NCBI RefSeq assembly: GCF_001427385.1
Contig: NZ_LMGJ01000034.1
Location: forward strand, 34,590-86,908
DNA: 52,319 nucleotides
Source: Mesorhizobium sp. Root157
GTDB lineage: Bacteria > Pseudomonadota > Alphaproteobacteria > Rhizobiales > Rhizobiaceae
Reading direction: 5' to 3'
Positions 9,490 through 16,318 of this stretch are shown here, one piece after another. The notes beneath the pieces are model-generated. The model was not told the origin of the DNA, made no database searches, and saw only the letters and a program-made list of their open reading frames with translations. Every line of letters starts with the position of its first letter. Positions within the stretch are counted from its first letter, which is position 1. The translations under genes and the position numbers were made by a program.

Positions 9490-9520
9490 GTGGCACATGT
9501 AGTGTCACAAAACATGGCAC
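9490..9520. repeat. Three 12-bp-phased heptamers, possible integrase arm sites
   Basis: GTGGCAC (9490), GTGTCAC (9502) and ATGGCAC (9514) recur with an exact 12-base period separated by AT-rich pentamers; a weaker fourth copy GTGCGGC sits at 9526. Short phased repeats next to an attachment core are typical of arm-type binding sites for tyrosine recombinases. That role is inferred from position; a regulator operator is the alternative. Confidence 0.5.
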
Positions 9521-9602
9521 AAAAGGTGCGGCGCATTTCGAACTACTGCCACTACATTGCGTGAGCCAGTCTTGAAATGCAAAATCCCGCCCGGTTAACC
9601 CC

Positions 9603-9923
9603 CTAAGCAGGCTCGTCGCGCCAGATCACCCGCTTGACATAATAGACCTTTTCAAGTTTGCGGATCGTCATTCCCTGCCGCTCGGCCGCGCCCGGAAAAA
9701 CTGCCTCTGTTATCAGCGTATGCTTTTGCCCGCATTTCTGGCACCGCATGGCATCGGTCACATCGTCGACCTCGATGTCTCCCAGCACATGGCGAAGATC
9801 GTCTGGCAGATAGTTGCGGGCGACTTTGCAATAGCGACACTGGATGCGCAGCAACTGCCCGAGCCGATGAGAGTCGGACAGCAGGAAAGCTCCCTTTCGT
9901 TTTGGCCGATAAGGTTCTGGCAT
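9603..9923 (-). CDS. Zinc-ribbon protein of unknown function under SOS control
   Basis: This 106-residue protein has a CRYCK pair (about residue 29) and a CQKCG pair (about residue 61), a four-cysteine zinc ribbon, surrounded by basic residues at both ends. I do not recognise a named family. A perfect SOS box (9926-9940) ends three bases upstream of the ATG and overlaps a TATTTT -10 element six bases before it, so transcription probably starts at the ATG itself, giving a leaderless mRNA made after DNA damage. It is the leftmost prophage gene and diverges from the operon leading to the HMCES gene. A nucleic-acid-binding role in damage response or induction is plausible but inferred. Confidence 0.75.
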   Translation of the reverse strand: MPEPYRPKRKGAFLLSDSHRLGQLLRIQCRYCKVARNYLPDDLRHVLGDIEVDDVTDAMRCQKCGQKHTLITEAVFPGAAERQGMTIRKLEKVYYVKRVIWRDEPA

Positions 9924-9925
9924 AA

Positions 9926-9940
9926 GAACAAAATATGAAC
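9926..9940. promoter_or_regulatory. SOS (LexA) box between divergent units
   Basis: GAAC at 9926-9929 and GAAC at 9937-9940 with exactly seven bases between them match the alphaproteobacterial LexA consensus. The box overlaps the leftward TATTTT -10 and lies 37 bases upstream of the rightward gene at 9978, so one LexA dimer could repress both directions. Confidence 0.85.
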
Positions 9941-9977
9941 ATAATCGGCTGCGTCAATCAAAACATGAGGTGACGAG

Positions 9978-10172
9978 ATGCGTGCCCGCGAAAAACTAAG
10001 CCCCGAAAACGAGGCGCGCCTGCAAGCCCAGGCAGAACAATTAGTCAAGGAATATGGCGGCGACGCCATGGAAGCGCTGAAAGCCGTGATGCTCCATGTC
10101 GGCGACCTAGAAACCACGATCCGAGCGGTGGACAAGGCACACCCCGGCATCTTCGAGATTTCCGAGGAGTAG
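9978..10172 (+). CDS. Small helical protein, first gene of the SOS-linked operon
   Basis: The gene encodes a 64-residue acidic, probably all-helical protein with no cysteines and no membrane segment. A GAGGTGACGAG ribosome site precedes the ATG. It lies immediately downstream of the shared SOS box and four bases before the next small gene, and the HMCES gene follows in the same direction. I do not recognise the family. The operon position suggests damage-inducible expression. Confidence 0.7.
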   Translation: MRAREKLSPENEARLQAQAEQLVKEYGGDAMEALKAVMLHVGDLETTIRAVDKAHPGIFEISEE

Positions 10173-10175
10173 ACG

Positions 10176-10352
10176 ATGCAGCCCACGGAACGCCTTGCGA
10201 GAGCCATATCGATCGCCAGACACGGCTGCGATGCCTATTGGCCAAACTACCTGCTTGCCGCCGTCGCGGCGAAGCGAGAGATGCATGCCATCATCGCCGG
10301 CGCCGAAAGCCCGGAAGTGCTGTCGCTTTCGGGCTATATTGACAGGCACTAG
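10176..10352 (+). CDS. 58-residue hypothetical protein
   Basis: A short gene starts four bases after the preceding stop, with GAGGAG just upstream as its ribosome site. The product begins MQPTERLARAISIARHG and includes CDAYWPNYLLAAVAAKREM, predicted as helices; no known motif is visible. Tight spacing on both sides makes it likely to be a real operon member. Confidence 0.6.
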   Translation: MQPTERLARAISIARHGCDAYWPNYLLAAVAAKREMHAIIAGAESPEVLSLSGYIDRH

Positions 10353-10373
10353 GTGCAAAGCCACCCTGCGACA

Positions 10374-11033
10374 ATGTGCAATCTCTACAACATCAAGTCC
10401 AACCAGTCGCTCATCATGGACCTTGCCGGCGCCGTCCGCGGCGATGTCGGCAATCTGGAGCCGGAACTGGACATCTTTCCGGACCGCCTCGCACCGGTGG
10501 TCAGAAACACACCGACCGGGCGCGAACTGGCGCGCCTGACATGGGGCATGCCGACGCCTGAAGAATACATCAATGGCAAGCCGGACAGCGGCGTCACCAA
10601 CATTCGCAAGACATGGCTGCCGCATTGGCGACAGTGGCAGGGCGTCGAAAATCGATGCCTCGTCCCATGGACAACGTTTTGCGAATGGGAAGACACCAGG
10701 CCCAAGAAGACAAAGCGCTGGTTTGCGATCAACGACGCCCGACCACTGGCCTTTTTTGCCGGTTTCTGGACTGCATGGGAGGGTGAACGGGGATCATCGA
10801 AGACCCCTCGGCCGGGCACGCACGAACTGTTCGGCTTCCTGACCTGCCAGCCTAACGACGTGGTCGAGCCGATACACAACAAGGCGATGCCCGTCATCCT
10901 CACCGAAAGGGATGAGATCGAGACATGGATGCGCGCGCCATGGTCCGAGGCCAAAGCGCTCCAACGCCCGCTCCCCAATGACGGGCTGATCTTGCTGCCG
11001 GTCGAGACGGCGCAGGCAACCCTGGACCTTTAG
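10374..11033 (+). CDS. SOS response-associated peptidase family protein (YedK/HMCES)
   Basis: This 219-residue SRAP-domain protein belongs to a family that covalently traps abasic sites in single-stranded DNA through its N-terminal cysteine. The open frame extends 21 bases upstream, but the ATG chosen puts cysteine at position 2 (MCNLYNIKS), as the mechanism requires after Met removal. Other active-site segments are visible: SGVTNIRKT (Asn), VPWTTFCEWED (Glu) and PIHNKAMPVIL (His). It is third in an operon with an SOS box at its head, which fits the name of the family. Phage copies may protect replicating phage DNA. Confidence 0.93.
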   Translation: MCNLYNIKSNQSLIMDLAGAVRGDVGNLEPELDIFPDRLAPVVRNTPTGRELARLTWGMPTPEEYINGKPDSGVTNIRKTWLPHWRQWQGVENRCLVPWTTFCEWEDTRPKKTKRWFAINDARPLAFFAGFWTAWEGERGSSKTPRPGTHELFGFLTCQPNDVVEPIHNKAMPVILTERDEIETWMRAPWSEAKALQRPLPNDGLILLPVETAQATLDL

Positions 11034-11103
11034 GAGCAACTGCGATGATCGACCCGCCCCGCAACCAACAAAGCTAAACGAAAAACAGTCATTTTTCCTC
11101 TTG

Positions 11104-11130
11104 CATAATGGGTATAATATGCCTATTATG
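11104..11130. promoter_or_regulatory. 27-bp imperfect palindrome over a promoter-like sequence
   Basis: The arms CATAAT and ATTATG (11104-11109 and 11125-11130) enclose further partial symmetry, and the middle includes TATAAT (11113-11118), a perfect -10 element. It lies about 65 bases upstream of the gene at 11196, in the 162-base gap after the HMCES gene. It looks like an operator-promoter for the next operon; the regulator is unknown. Confidence 0.5.
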
Positions 11131-11195
11131 ACCATATCAGCAAACGAGCTGATGCCCGCGCCTCGGGGCCAACCAGTTAGGCGGGAGACTAGAAA

Positions 11196-11465
11196 ATGAC
11201 CACCATCACCAACAGCGACACCTTCCAGAGCCGCGAAGCACAGATCATCACCACGTCGGACAACGATCTCAACTGGTGCATCGCCGTATGGGCCGCGCCG
11301 GACAAAGGTTATTCGGAAGTTGACGGCAATGGCCACGGCTGGCAAGTCGTCCGCCTCCAGAATGACGGCTCTTACACGTACAATAATACGATGATGGGCG
11401 GCTACCGCGATAGCTTGGAAGATGTTCGCTCGCGCGCCATCGCAAGCGGTTACAGCCTCATATAA
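11196..11465 (+). CDS. 89-residue hypothetical protein
   Basis: The product is a polar protein beginning MTTITNSDTFQSREAQIITT with a C-terminal half rich in aromatic and Asn/Gly residues (GHGWQVVRLQNDGSYTYNNT), probably a small beta-rich fold. A GCGGGAG ribosome site lies upstream. It is the first gene after the palindromic promoter region and is followed 25 bases later by the next ORF. No family recognised; no signal peptide or membrane helix. Confidence 0.65.
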   Translation: MTTITNSDTFQSREAQIITTSDNDLNWCIAVWAAPDKGYSEVDGNGHGWQVVRLQNDGSYTYNNTMMGGYRDSLEDVRSRAIASGYSLI

Positions 11466-11490
11466 TCGCATAACACTCCAGGCTACCGGC

Positions 11491-12393
11491 ATGATCAACA
11501 ATCCCATTCTCGCAGCGGTCGCCACAGAGGCGGCCGCAACCGATTGGCCGGTGTGCGGCGTCACGGTGATTGCGCCGCTCGTTTCGGGCCCCACGATGAT
11601 GTCGATCAGTTGGTCGCACTTTAGCGACTATGCCGTGAGCGAGGACGGCGGACTCCTCATGATCGACACCACCGATCTGCCGGAAGGCATCGGAGTGTCG
11701 GTCAACGGCCGCGTGCCGGACACCGTCCGCAAACTCCCGCAATTGACCGACATCGGATCGATGGCAATCGCCGCGGCGTGGGCGCACGGTGCCTGGGATA
11801 TCCAGCGTGTGTGTCTCGCCAAGGGTTTTGCAGGCAAGCTGCCGCCGATCGCGTCCGAGGTTGCCGATCTCGTCCGCGACCAGGGCTACGTCACCTGGTA
11901 TTGGCGCCCGATGCTGCGCGGCCCCGAACTGCGCGCCAAGGCGCACGCAAAAAAGGATGCCAGCCTCAACCGCTGGACCTTGGGCCGCGACGAAGAGCTG
12001 CCGCCCGTGCGCGTCCCGACGCTTGTTGCAGGTCACAGCGTAACCATAAGGCTTGGCAAATCGACCGAGAGGCCATCCCTTCAGCGGGGGCCGAAACGGG
12101 CAACGGTGATGCAGCGCGGTTATCTCGGCCGCCTGCTGCGCGATGCGGGCGAGGACAATACCGTCCCGGACGATCTCACCATGTCGCAGGCCAGCGACCG
12201 GATCGACCAGCTGCGCGGCAATGTGCGGCCGCGCAAGGATCCGTCACGCCGCGCCACGCAAAACCAGATCACCTATATCGTCGGGCTGAGCCTGACGGCA
12301 AAACTGGACAACCCGAAGATATCGTCAAACCTGACCTATGATGAGGCGGCGGCATGGATAGACCGCCTGCTTGGCCGGGGAGATCAAGCATGA
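11491..12393 (+). CDS. Hypothetical phage protein with two DUF3072-like repeats at the C-terminus
   Basis: The gene encodes a 300-residue protein. The start is placed at MINNPILAAV, after the previous gene; an upstream in-frame start would overlap it by 44 bases. Residues 1-200 show no known domain. The last 100 residues contain two related units, one around QRGYLGRLLRDAG...LTMSQASDRIDQL and one around QNQITYIVGLSLTA...LTYDEAAAWIDRL. This pattern resembles DUF3072 modules, small three-helix units found in phage and actinobacterial proteins. It overlaps the next gene by four bases. Confidence 0.7.
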   Translation: MINNPILAAVATEAAATDWPVCGVTVIAPLVSGPTMMSISWSHFSDYAVSEDGGLLMIDTTDLPEGIGVSVNGRVPDTVRKLPQLTDIGSMAIAAAWAHGAWDIQRVCLAKGFAGKLPPIASEVADLVRDQGYVTWYWRPMLRGPELRAKAHAKKDASLNRWTLGRDEELPPVRVPTLVAGHSVTIRLGKSTERPSLQRGPKRATVMQRGYLGRLLRDAGEDNTVPDDLTMSQASDRIDQLRGNVRPRKDPSRRATQNQITYIVGLSLTAKLDNPKISSNLTYDEAAAWIDRLLGRGDQA

Positions 12394-12869
12394 CCTATCT
12401 TTGGCACGTAACGCTGGACACCGGGCATCGCCGCCAGTCCTATCGCCCCGAGGCAAGCCAGATCGCTATCGATGCGGTCGATTTGGAGTTGCGCCGAGCG
12501 CTGCGCGACGGCGTGGCGGAAATACGACTCGGCGCGGAAGCCGGCACCATCCCGGTCTATCGGCTCAAGGCCAGCAATAGCGGCCCGGTCCTTCTGGCGA
12601 CGATCCTGCGGGATATCGGCAAGCAGGACGTGCCTCTCGTCACCATGGCGGTCGCGCCGAAATCGAGAGGCGCAGCTGAAATATGGCGGGCGCTGCATGA
12701 CGGCCGCGACGATATCCCTTACGATCCGGACAGCATACCGCCGGCGCCGTGGTGCGCGGCCCGCTTCGAGGCCGGCATCGAGCAAGATTTGCGCGCGGCG
12801 ACATGGTTGGGCGACTATGAGCGCCTGCTTGCATGGGCGTGGATCGAAGGAAAAGGCAAGAATGGCTGA
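12390..12869 (+). CDS. 159-residue hypothetical protein
   Basis: The start MTYLWHVTLDTGHRRQS overlaps the preceding stop by four bases, giving 159 residues. The protein is mixed alpha/beta with repeated Ala- and Arg-rich helices and a Trp-rich C-terminus. No family is recognised. Tight overlap with both neighbours suggests a stoichiometric product of one operon. Confidence 0.65.
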   Translation: MTYLWHVTLDTGHRRQSYRPEASQIAIDAVDLELRRALRDGVAEIRLGAEAGTIPVYRLKASNSGPVLLATILRDIGKQDVPLVTMAVAPKSRGAAEIWRALHDGRDDIPYDPDSIPPAPWCAARFEAGIEQDLRAATWLGDYERLLAWAWIEGKGKNG

Positions 12870-13116
12870 TCCACACGACTGGCTGGCCGATCCCCGCTCC
12901 CTGGCTGAGTGTCTTAAGGACTTCAACCGTCGCTTAAACGGCGGCGCGGCCAAAGGCTCGCGCGAAGCGGGCCAGGCGGCGCTTGGCATAGGCAGTGCCG
13001 GCACCTACGCGGCCCTGCACAAGGAAAGCTACATCACGCCATGGGAGAGGCCGCTGCGTCTTGCCATGATCGAGGCCGAGAGGCGCGCCAATGCCAGATC
13101 CTCGCTACGAACCTGA
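12862..13116 (+). CDS. 84-residue hypothetical protein
   Basis: This gene overlaps the previous one by eight bases with an AAAGGCAAG ribosome site inside it. The product starts MADPHDWLADPRSLAECLKDFNRR and has a Gly/Ala-rich middle and a basic C-terminus. The Asp/Trp-rich start and Arg-rich end suggest a small cytoplasmic protein. No family recognised. Confidence 0.6.
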   Translation: MADPHDWLADPRSLAECLKDFNRRLNGGAAKGSREAGQAALGIGSAGTYAALHKESYITPWERPLRLAMIEAERRANARSSLRT

Positions 13117-13198
13117 CATCGGCCCGGCCGGCCGGATTGCGCTGGCGGCAATTGTCGTCGCAGGCATCCTCGCAAGCTGTGGCTGGCTGTTGATCTAA
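13091..13198 (+). CDS. 35-residue single-helix membrane protein
   Basis: A tiny gene overlaps the end of the previous one by 26 bases in another frame. The product has a polar start (MPDPRYEPDIGPAG) and then one hydrophobic helix (RIALAAIVVAGILASCGWLLI) ending at the C-terminus. It is the last gene before the bidirectional terminator. There is no strong ribosome site, so translation is uncertain. Confidence 0.45.
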   Translation: MPDPRYEPDIGPAGRIALAAIVVAGILASCGWLLI

Positions 13199-13206
13199 AC
13201 AAAAAT

Positions 13207-13239
13207 GCCCGCCCGGCCGGAACCGAGCGGGCGATCATT
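13207..13239. terminator. Bidirectional terminator between convergent operons
   Basis: GCCCGC (13207-13212) pairs with GCGGGC (13227-13232), with GC-rich loop bases, flanked by five A on the left and ATTTT on the right. It can end both the rightward accessory operon and the leftward late operon, whose last gene ends at 13261. Confidence 0.75.
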
Positions 13240-13260
13240 TTCCCGGCGTCGGGAATATGG

Positions 13261-13605
13261 TCAGGGTGGCGGGCGGCCGGTCAGCCAGGTGTAGACGCTC
13301 ATCATCCAGCCCGCGGCCATCACGACGCCGATACCCAGCCTGATCAGCCATTTGCCGAGCGTGCCGGCACCCTGCGCCTTGGTGCGTAACGTAGTGACCT
13401 CGACCGTCACCTTTTCCATGTCTTCGACCTTCTTGGCGATCGACCCCACATTCGCCTCGAGGTGGCCGGTGCGCATAACCAGGTCATCCATGCGGCGATG
13501 CAGGCCGGAACGGCTTTCGTCCGCGCGCTCCAGGCGATCGTCGATCGCTTCGAGTTTACCCAGCACCAATCCGAGCGTGCGCTCAACACTTGCATTCGTC
13601 GCCAT
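13261..13605 (-). CDS. DUF1515-like coiled-coil membrane protein, end of lysis cassette
   Basis: This 114-residue protein has a long N-terminal coiled coil (about 10-85, with ERTLGLVLGKLEAIDDRLERADE and heptad hydrophobics) and a C-terminal membrane helix (GKWLIRLGIGVVMAAGWMMSVYTWL). The layout and sequence style match DUF1515, found in rhizobial phages, but the function is unknown. Position after the spanin genes suggests a lysis or holin-like accessory role. It is the last gene of the late operon. Confidence 0.7.
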   Translation of the reverse strand: MATNASVERTLGLVLGKLEAIDDRLERADESRSGLHRRMDDLVMRTGHLEANVGSIAKKVEDMEKVTVEVTTLRTKAQGAGTLGKWLIRLGIGVVMAAGWMMSVYTWLTGRPPP

Positions 13606-13626
13606 GCCAGTCAGGATCCTGCACTG

Positions 13627-13833
13627 CTATTTGCAATAGGATTCGTATCCGGCGTTGTGCCGGCGAATCTGGATGATGGTTTCCGCCGTATCGGCCTTGG
13701 AATAGGTGATCGGCGGGAAGATCGAGCAGACGGCCCGATCAGTCGCGCTGGTAACGGTCGCTGTCTGGCATCCGGCCATCAACAGAGTTGCGAGCAATGG
13801 CAGCGTCAGCCAGTTCCTTGAGCGACTTCTCAT
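13627..13833 (-). CDS. Rz1-like outer-membrane spanin lipoprotein
   Basis: This 68-residue lipoprotein has a basic start (MRSRSRNW), a hydrophobic stretch and the lipobox LMAGC, giving a mature protein of about 47 residues. The mature part carries CSIFPPITYSKADT and ends in an Asn-Ala-rich segment and a terminal cysteine, the pattern of Rz1-type o-spanins. It starts inside the i-spanin gene in another frame and overlaps its last 95 bases, the classic partly nested arrangement. With the i-spanin it would fuse inner and outer membranes at lysis. Confidence 0.8.
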   Translation of the reverse strand: MRSRSRNWLTLPLLATLLMAGCQTATVTSATDRAVCSIFPPITYSKADTAETIIQIRRHNAGYESYCK

Positions 13834-13990
13834 AGCTATCGGCCTCCTTGGCCTTCTGTTTGGTCCGTTCCAGCTTTGCGCCCGAGAGACGGCCTTTGAG
13901 GTATGTCGCCAGAAAGGCGATGAGGATTGCCCCGAAGCCGAGCAGATAGCCGCCGGCATCGGAGACGAGGGCCGAGAGAAGCGCGCTCAC
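13739..13990 (-). CDS. Rz-like inner-membrane spanin
   Basis: The 83-residue product has an N-terminal membrane helix (GGYLLGFGAILIAFLATYL) followed by a charged coiled coil (KLERTKQKAKEADSYEKSLKEL), typical of i-spanins. The start is taken as a GTG overlapping the holin stop in GTGA; an upstream TTG in the same frame is less likely. The partner o-spanin gene begins inside it. Together they act after holin and endolysin. Confidence 0.78.
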   Translation of the reverse strand: MSALLSALVSDAGGYLLGFGAILIAFLATYLKGRLSGAKLERTKQKAKEADSYEKSLKELADAAIARNSVDGRMPDSDRYQRD

Positions 13991-14178
13991 TTCGACCACC
14001 CAAAGCGGCGAGCGAGGTAATACCAACCCTCGGCGACCGCGCCCATGGCCGTGCCGAGCAGCATCTGCACATCATGATCCGTGGCGAGGGTTGCGCCGTC
14101 ATCTGGCGAGAGCAGGCCGCGAGCGACGAGATAGGCCGCGCCATAGCGCAGGCCGATACGAATGATGACAGATGCCAT
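13987..14178 (-). CDS. Putative holin, Pam3-gp28-like
   Basis: This 63-residue protein begins MASVIIRIGLRYGAAYLVARGLLSPDDGA and ends GAVAEGWYYLARRFGWSK, with two hydrophobic segments separated by an acidic loop. The pattern matches the small Pam3-gp28 putative holin family. The start with an AAAGG ribosome site is chosen over an upstream in-frame start inside the endolysin gene. It lies directly after the endolysin and overlaps the spanin start by four bases. Confidence 0.78.
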   Translation of the reverse strand: MASVIIRIGLRYGAAYLVARGLLSPDDGATLATDHDVQMLLGTAMGAVAEGWYYLARRFGWSK

Positions 14179-14179
14179 G

Positions 14180-14908
14180 TCAGTTGCCTTTCTTGAAGAA
14201 GCGAACGATTGCCACGATGGCGTCGATGAGCAGCGCAAGGAGGGTGTTCTTGCGCGCCACAGGGGTGGGCGCTGGAGCGGGTTTGGTCTGGACGGGGTGT
14301 GGTGCCGGGACAGGCTTCGCTTGCGGCAAAGGGCGCGGCTTCAGGCTGGAATAGCCCGCTGCAGTCAGCGCCTTCTCGAATGTGAGCGCATAGCCGCCGA
14401 TCATGTTTGCCCGATCGGTTCCGTTGATGATCCGGCGCGCGCCGGCATAGTCTGTTCGGAGCGCCGACAGGTAGTCATCCAGCTTCTTGCCGGTAAACCA
14501 TCCCTCCGACATGCCGCTGAAAAGGATCTCGGTCGCAATGCCGAGTTCCAGTGCCCGTTCGGGGAACTTGACTAAATTGACGGAAAGCTTCTCCCCAGCC
14601 TTCTGGTAGTTCGCCAGCCAGGTCAGTTGCACGAAGCCCCGGCCATAGTAGACCTTGCCGTATGGACCTGCCGGGACGCCGTACTTGCGGCCCTTGCCCC
14701 TGCCGTATTCCTCTATCGGCTGCATGGTGTGGGCCGTCTCGTGATAGGCGGTGGCCAGGATGTAGGCGAGGCACGGTAGCCGTGTTCCTCGCCTTTGAGC
14801 TTCATCGAGTATGGCTTCGGTGCCGGTCACCTGCTTTTGAGACAGGGACGTGCCGAACACCCCGGAGTCGCGCGAACGCAACCCCGCGAAGAATTTCGCG
14901 CGGTCCAT
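14180..14908 (-). CDS. Endolysin, GH19 family, with C-terminal hydrophobic helix
   Basis: This 242-residue peptidoglycan hydrolase resembles GH19 chitinase-type lysozymes. The catalytic region includes ATAYHETAHTMQPIEEYGRG with the active-site glutamate and GKVYYGRGFVQLTW, then the NYQKAGEKL and RRIINGTDRANMIGGY segments. After the domain (about residue 190) comes a Pro/Ala-rich linker (LPQAKPVPAPHPVQTKPAPAP) and a terminal helix (LLALLIDAIVAIVRFFKK). No N-terminal signal is present, so release should depend on the holin next door. The C-terminal hydrophobic, basic tail is unusual and might bind membrane. Confidence 0.88.
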   Translation of the reverse strand: MDRAKFFAGLRSRDSGVFGTSLSQKQVTGTEAILDEAQRRGTRLPCLAYILATAYHETAHTMQPIEEYGRGKGRKYGVPAGPYGKVYYGRGFVQLTWLANYQKAGEKLSVNLVKFPERALELGIATEILFSGMSEGWFTGKKLDDYLSALRTDYAGARRIINGTDRANMIGGYALTFEKALTAAGYSSLKPRPLPQAKPVPAPHPVQTKPAPAPTPVARKNTLLALLIDAIVAIVRFFKKGN

Positions 14909-15051
14909 GATTTGTTCCTCTTTTCGTGTCGGTAGGTGTCAGCAGCCTTCATGGGCGGCAGGGTGCAGCCCAAGCGAAAAACAGGGAGTGGAACTATCGT
15001 GCAGGTTGCCCTAAGGCAGTATTTGAAGACGCAATCAATCGGCTGGGAAAA

Positions 15052-15801
15052 ATGCACGGTTCATCTTTTGCAAAAGCTCGAATTTTTCTTGAGCAATACA
15101 AATCCGAAATGCCGGCAGATCGTCCCATTAAGGTCTTGGAAGTCGGCTCCAAATCCTACCATGATCAAGATACCTATCGCGGGCTGTTCCCTTCACCAGC
15201 CTACTCCTACTCAGGCTTGGACATCGAGGCGGGCAACAATGTCGATATCGTTCCGGCAAATCCGTTCATTTGGAACGAAATCAAAAACAACAGCTTCGAT
15301 ATTTGCGTTTCAGGGCAGACCTTCGAACACAACCCCTATTTCTGGATCACGTTCGCCGAGATCGCTCGCGTTCTCACTCCGGGCGGCATGGCCTTGATTG
15401 TAGCGCCAGGTGGCGGGCCGGTTCACCGCTACCCTGTTGATTGCTGGCGCTTCTATCCCGATTCATGGGCCGCACTTTGTGCCGTGACCGGAATGGAACT
15501 GGTCGAGAGCTATTTTGAAACGGACGATATGGCGGCGACCGTCACAGGCGGCGGGTGGCGCGATAGCGCCGTCATCACCCGCAAGCCACAGCTAAAGGGC
15601 TCTCAACTAACCACATTCCACAAGCGGCTCGATGAACTGGTTGGGTTGTTTAAAAAGGAGAACATGCCCCTTCAGCGAGCGCCTTTGGAGCCGGGGAAAT
15701 GGATAACCGCCTATCGGGAGGAAATGCAGAAAACTTTCCCTATGACATTGTCCAAGGCTATCCATCGCAAGATCAGGAAGCCGAAAGCCATCCACAACTA
15801 G
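15052..15801 (+). CDS. Class I SAM-dependent methyltransferase (moron)
   Basis: This 249-residue methyltransferase-fold protein contains motif I (IKVLEVGSKSYHDQ), the acidic motif II region (YSGLDIEAGNNVDIV), motif IV (FDICVSGQTFEHNPYFW) and the post-motif segment RVLTPGGMALIVAPG, as in enzymes that modify sugars or small molecules. It lies on the opposite strand to the surrounding late genes, between endolysin and fibre genes, and its coding sequence is visibly richer in A/T, signs of a moron acquired by transfer. The start MHGSSFAKARIFL is chosen; an upstream in-frame start exists at 14926. Surface-glycan modification is a guess. Confidence 0.8.
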   Translation: MHGSSFAKARIFLEQYKSEMPADRPIKVLEVGSKSYHDQDTYRGLFPSPAYSYSGLDIEAGNNVDIVPANPFIWNEIKNNSFDICVSGQTFEHNPYFWITFAEIARVLTPGGMALIVAPGGGPVHRYPVDCWRFYPDSWAALCAVTGMELVESYFETDDMAATVTGGGWRDSAVITRKPQLKGSQLTTFHKRLDELVGLFKKENMPLQRAPLEPGKWITAYREEMQKTFPMTLSKAIHRKIRKPKAIHN

Positions 15802-16307
15802 GAGGGCCACTCGATATCAGGTAGTTCCGCTATGAATGCTTCGATGGTTGGCGCAGGCCGTTGGCCGCTCTGAACCTTGTCGAGTTCGGTATAGGCGTAG
15901 ACCCACACAGCATCCCGCCAAGCCACGAACGCTTGCGCCTCGGCCGCCCATTGCGGCACGGTGCTGTTGACGTAGCCGGCAAGTGCATTGCCGTCATTGT
16001 AGAGTTTTGCCACCGCGACAGTATCAACATGGGCTTGGATGGCCCGCTGGAAATCACCGACTGTGGGTGACGGAATATCGTCCAGCACATGCACATACTT
16101 CGGTAGGCCGTCGACCATCTCGACGGTGGTGGAGAGAACCTGCTTGCCCTCTGGCACCACATCAGCCGGCTGAATCGTTGCAAGGCTGTACTCGCCATCC
16201 GACCAACCATCGTGGGCGGGCGAGGCACGGTCGCCGTTCGGAAGGTTGAACCAGCCGCCCGGTACGGTTTGAGAGACGATGGTGTCGTTGTGGATGAGTG
16301 CGAGCAT
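15798..16307 (-). CDS. Phage tail fibre-associated protein
   Basis: The 169-residue product starts MLALIHNDTIVSQTVPGGWFNLPNGDRASP and has a helical C-terminal half with several Trp (VPQWAAEAQAFVAWRDAVWVYAYTEL). This layout, a short beta N-terminus plus a helical tail, resembles phage tail fibre assembly or tail chaperone-like proteins found at the end of fibre modules, but I cannot name the family. It follows the glycine-rich fibre gene and overlaps the end of the methyltransferase gene by four bases. Confidence 0.6.
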   Translation of the reverse strand: MLALIHNDTIVSQTVPGGWFNLPNGDRASPAHDGWSDGEYSLATIQPADVVPEGKQVLSTTVEMVDGLPKYVHVLDDIPSPTVGDFQRAIQAHVDTVAVAKLYNDGNALAGYVNSTVPQWAAEAQAFVAWRDAVWVYAYTELDKVQSGQRPAPTIEAFIAELPDIEWPS

Positions 16308-16318
16308 GGTTGATCCTC

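Larger units (their letters stand above)
9105..9602. other. Non-coding chromosome-prophage junction region
   Basis: About 500 bases without a credible gene on either strand. The left half (to about 9400) shows no recognisable tRNA T-loop or other RNA gene. The right half holds a rightward terminator (9416-9443) and three phased heptamers (9490-9520). Because lipB is the last chromosomal gene and phage-type genes begin at 9603, the left attachment core should be in this stretch. Its exact position cannot be fixed because the other end of the prophage is not in the window. Confidence 0.5.

Noticed and set aside
9105..9602. A tRNA gene as the prophage attachment site
   Set aside because: A sequence resembling a T-loop (GTTCGAAATGC on the minus strand near 9538) is present, but no acceptor, D or anticodon arms could be fitted around it.
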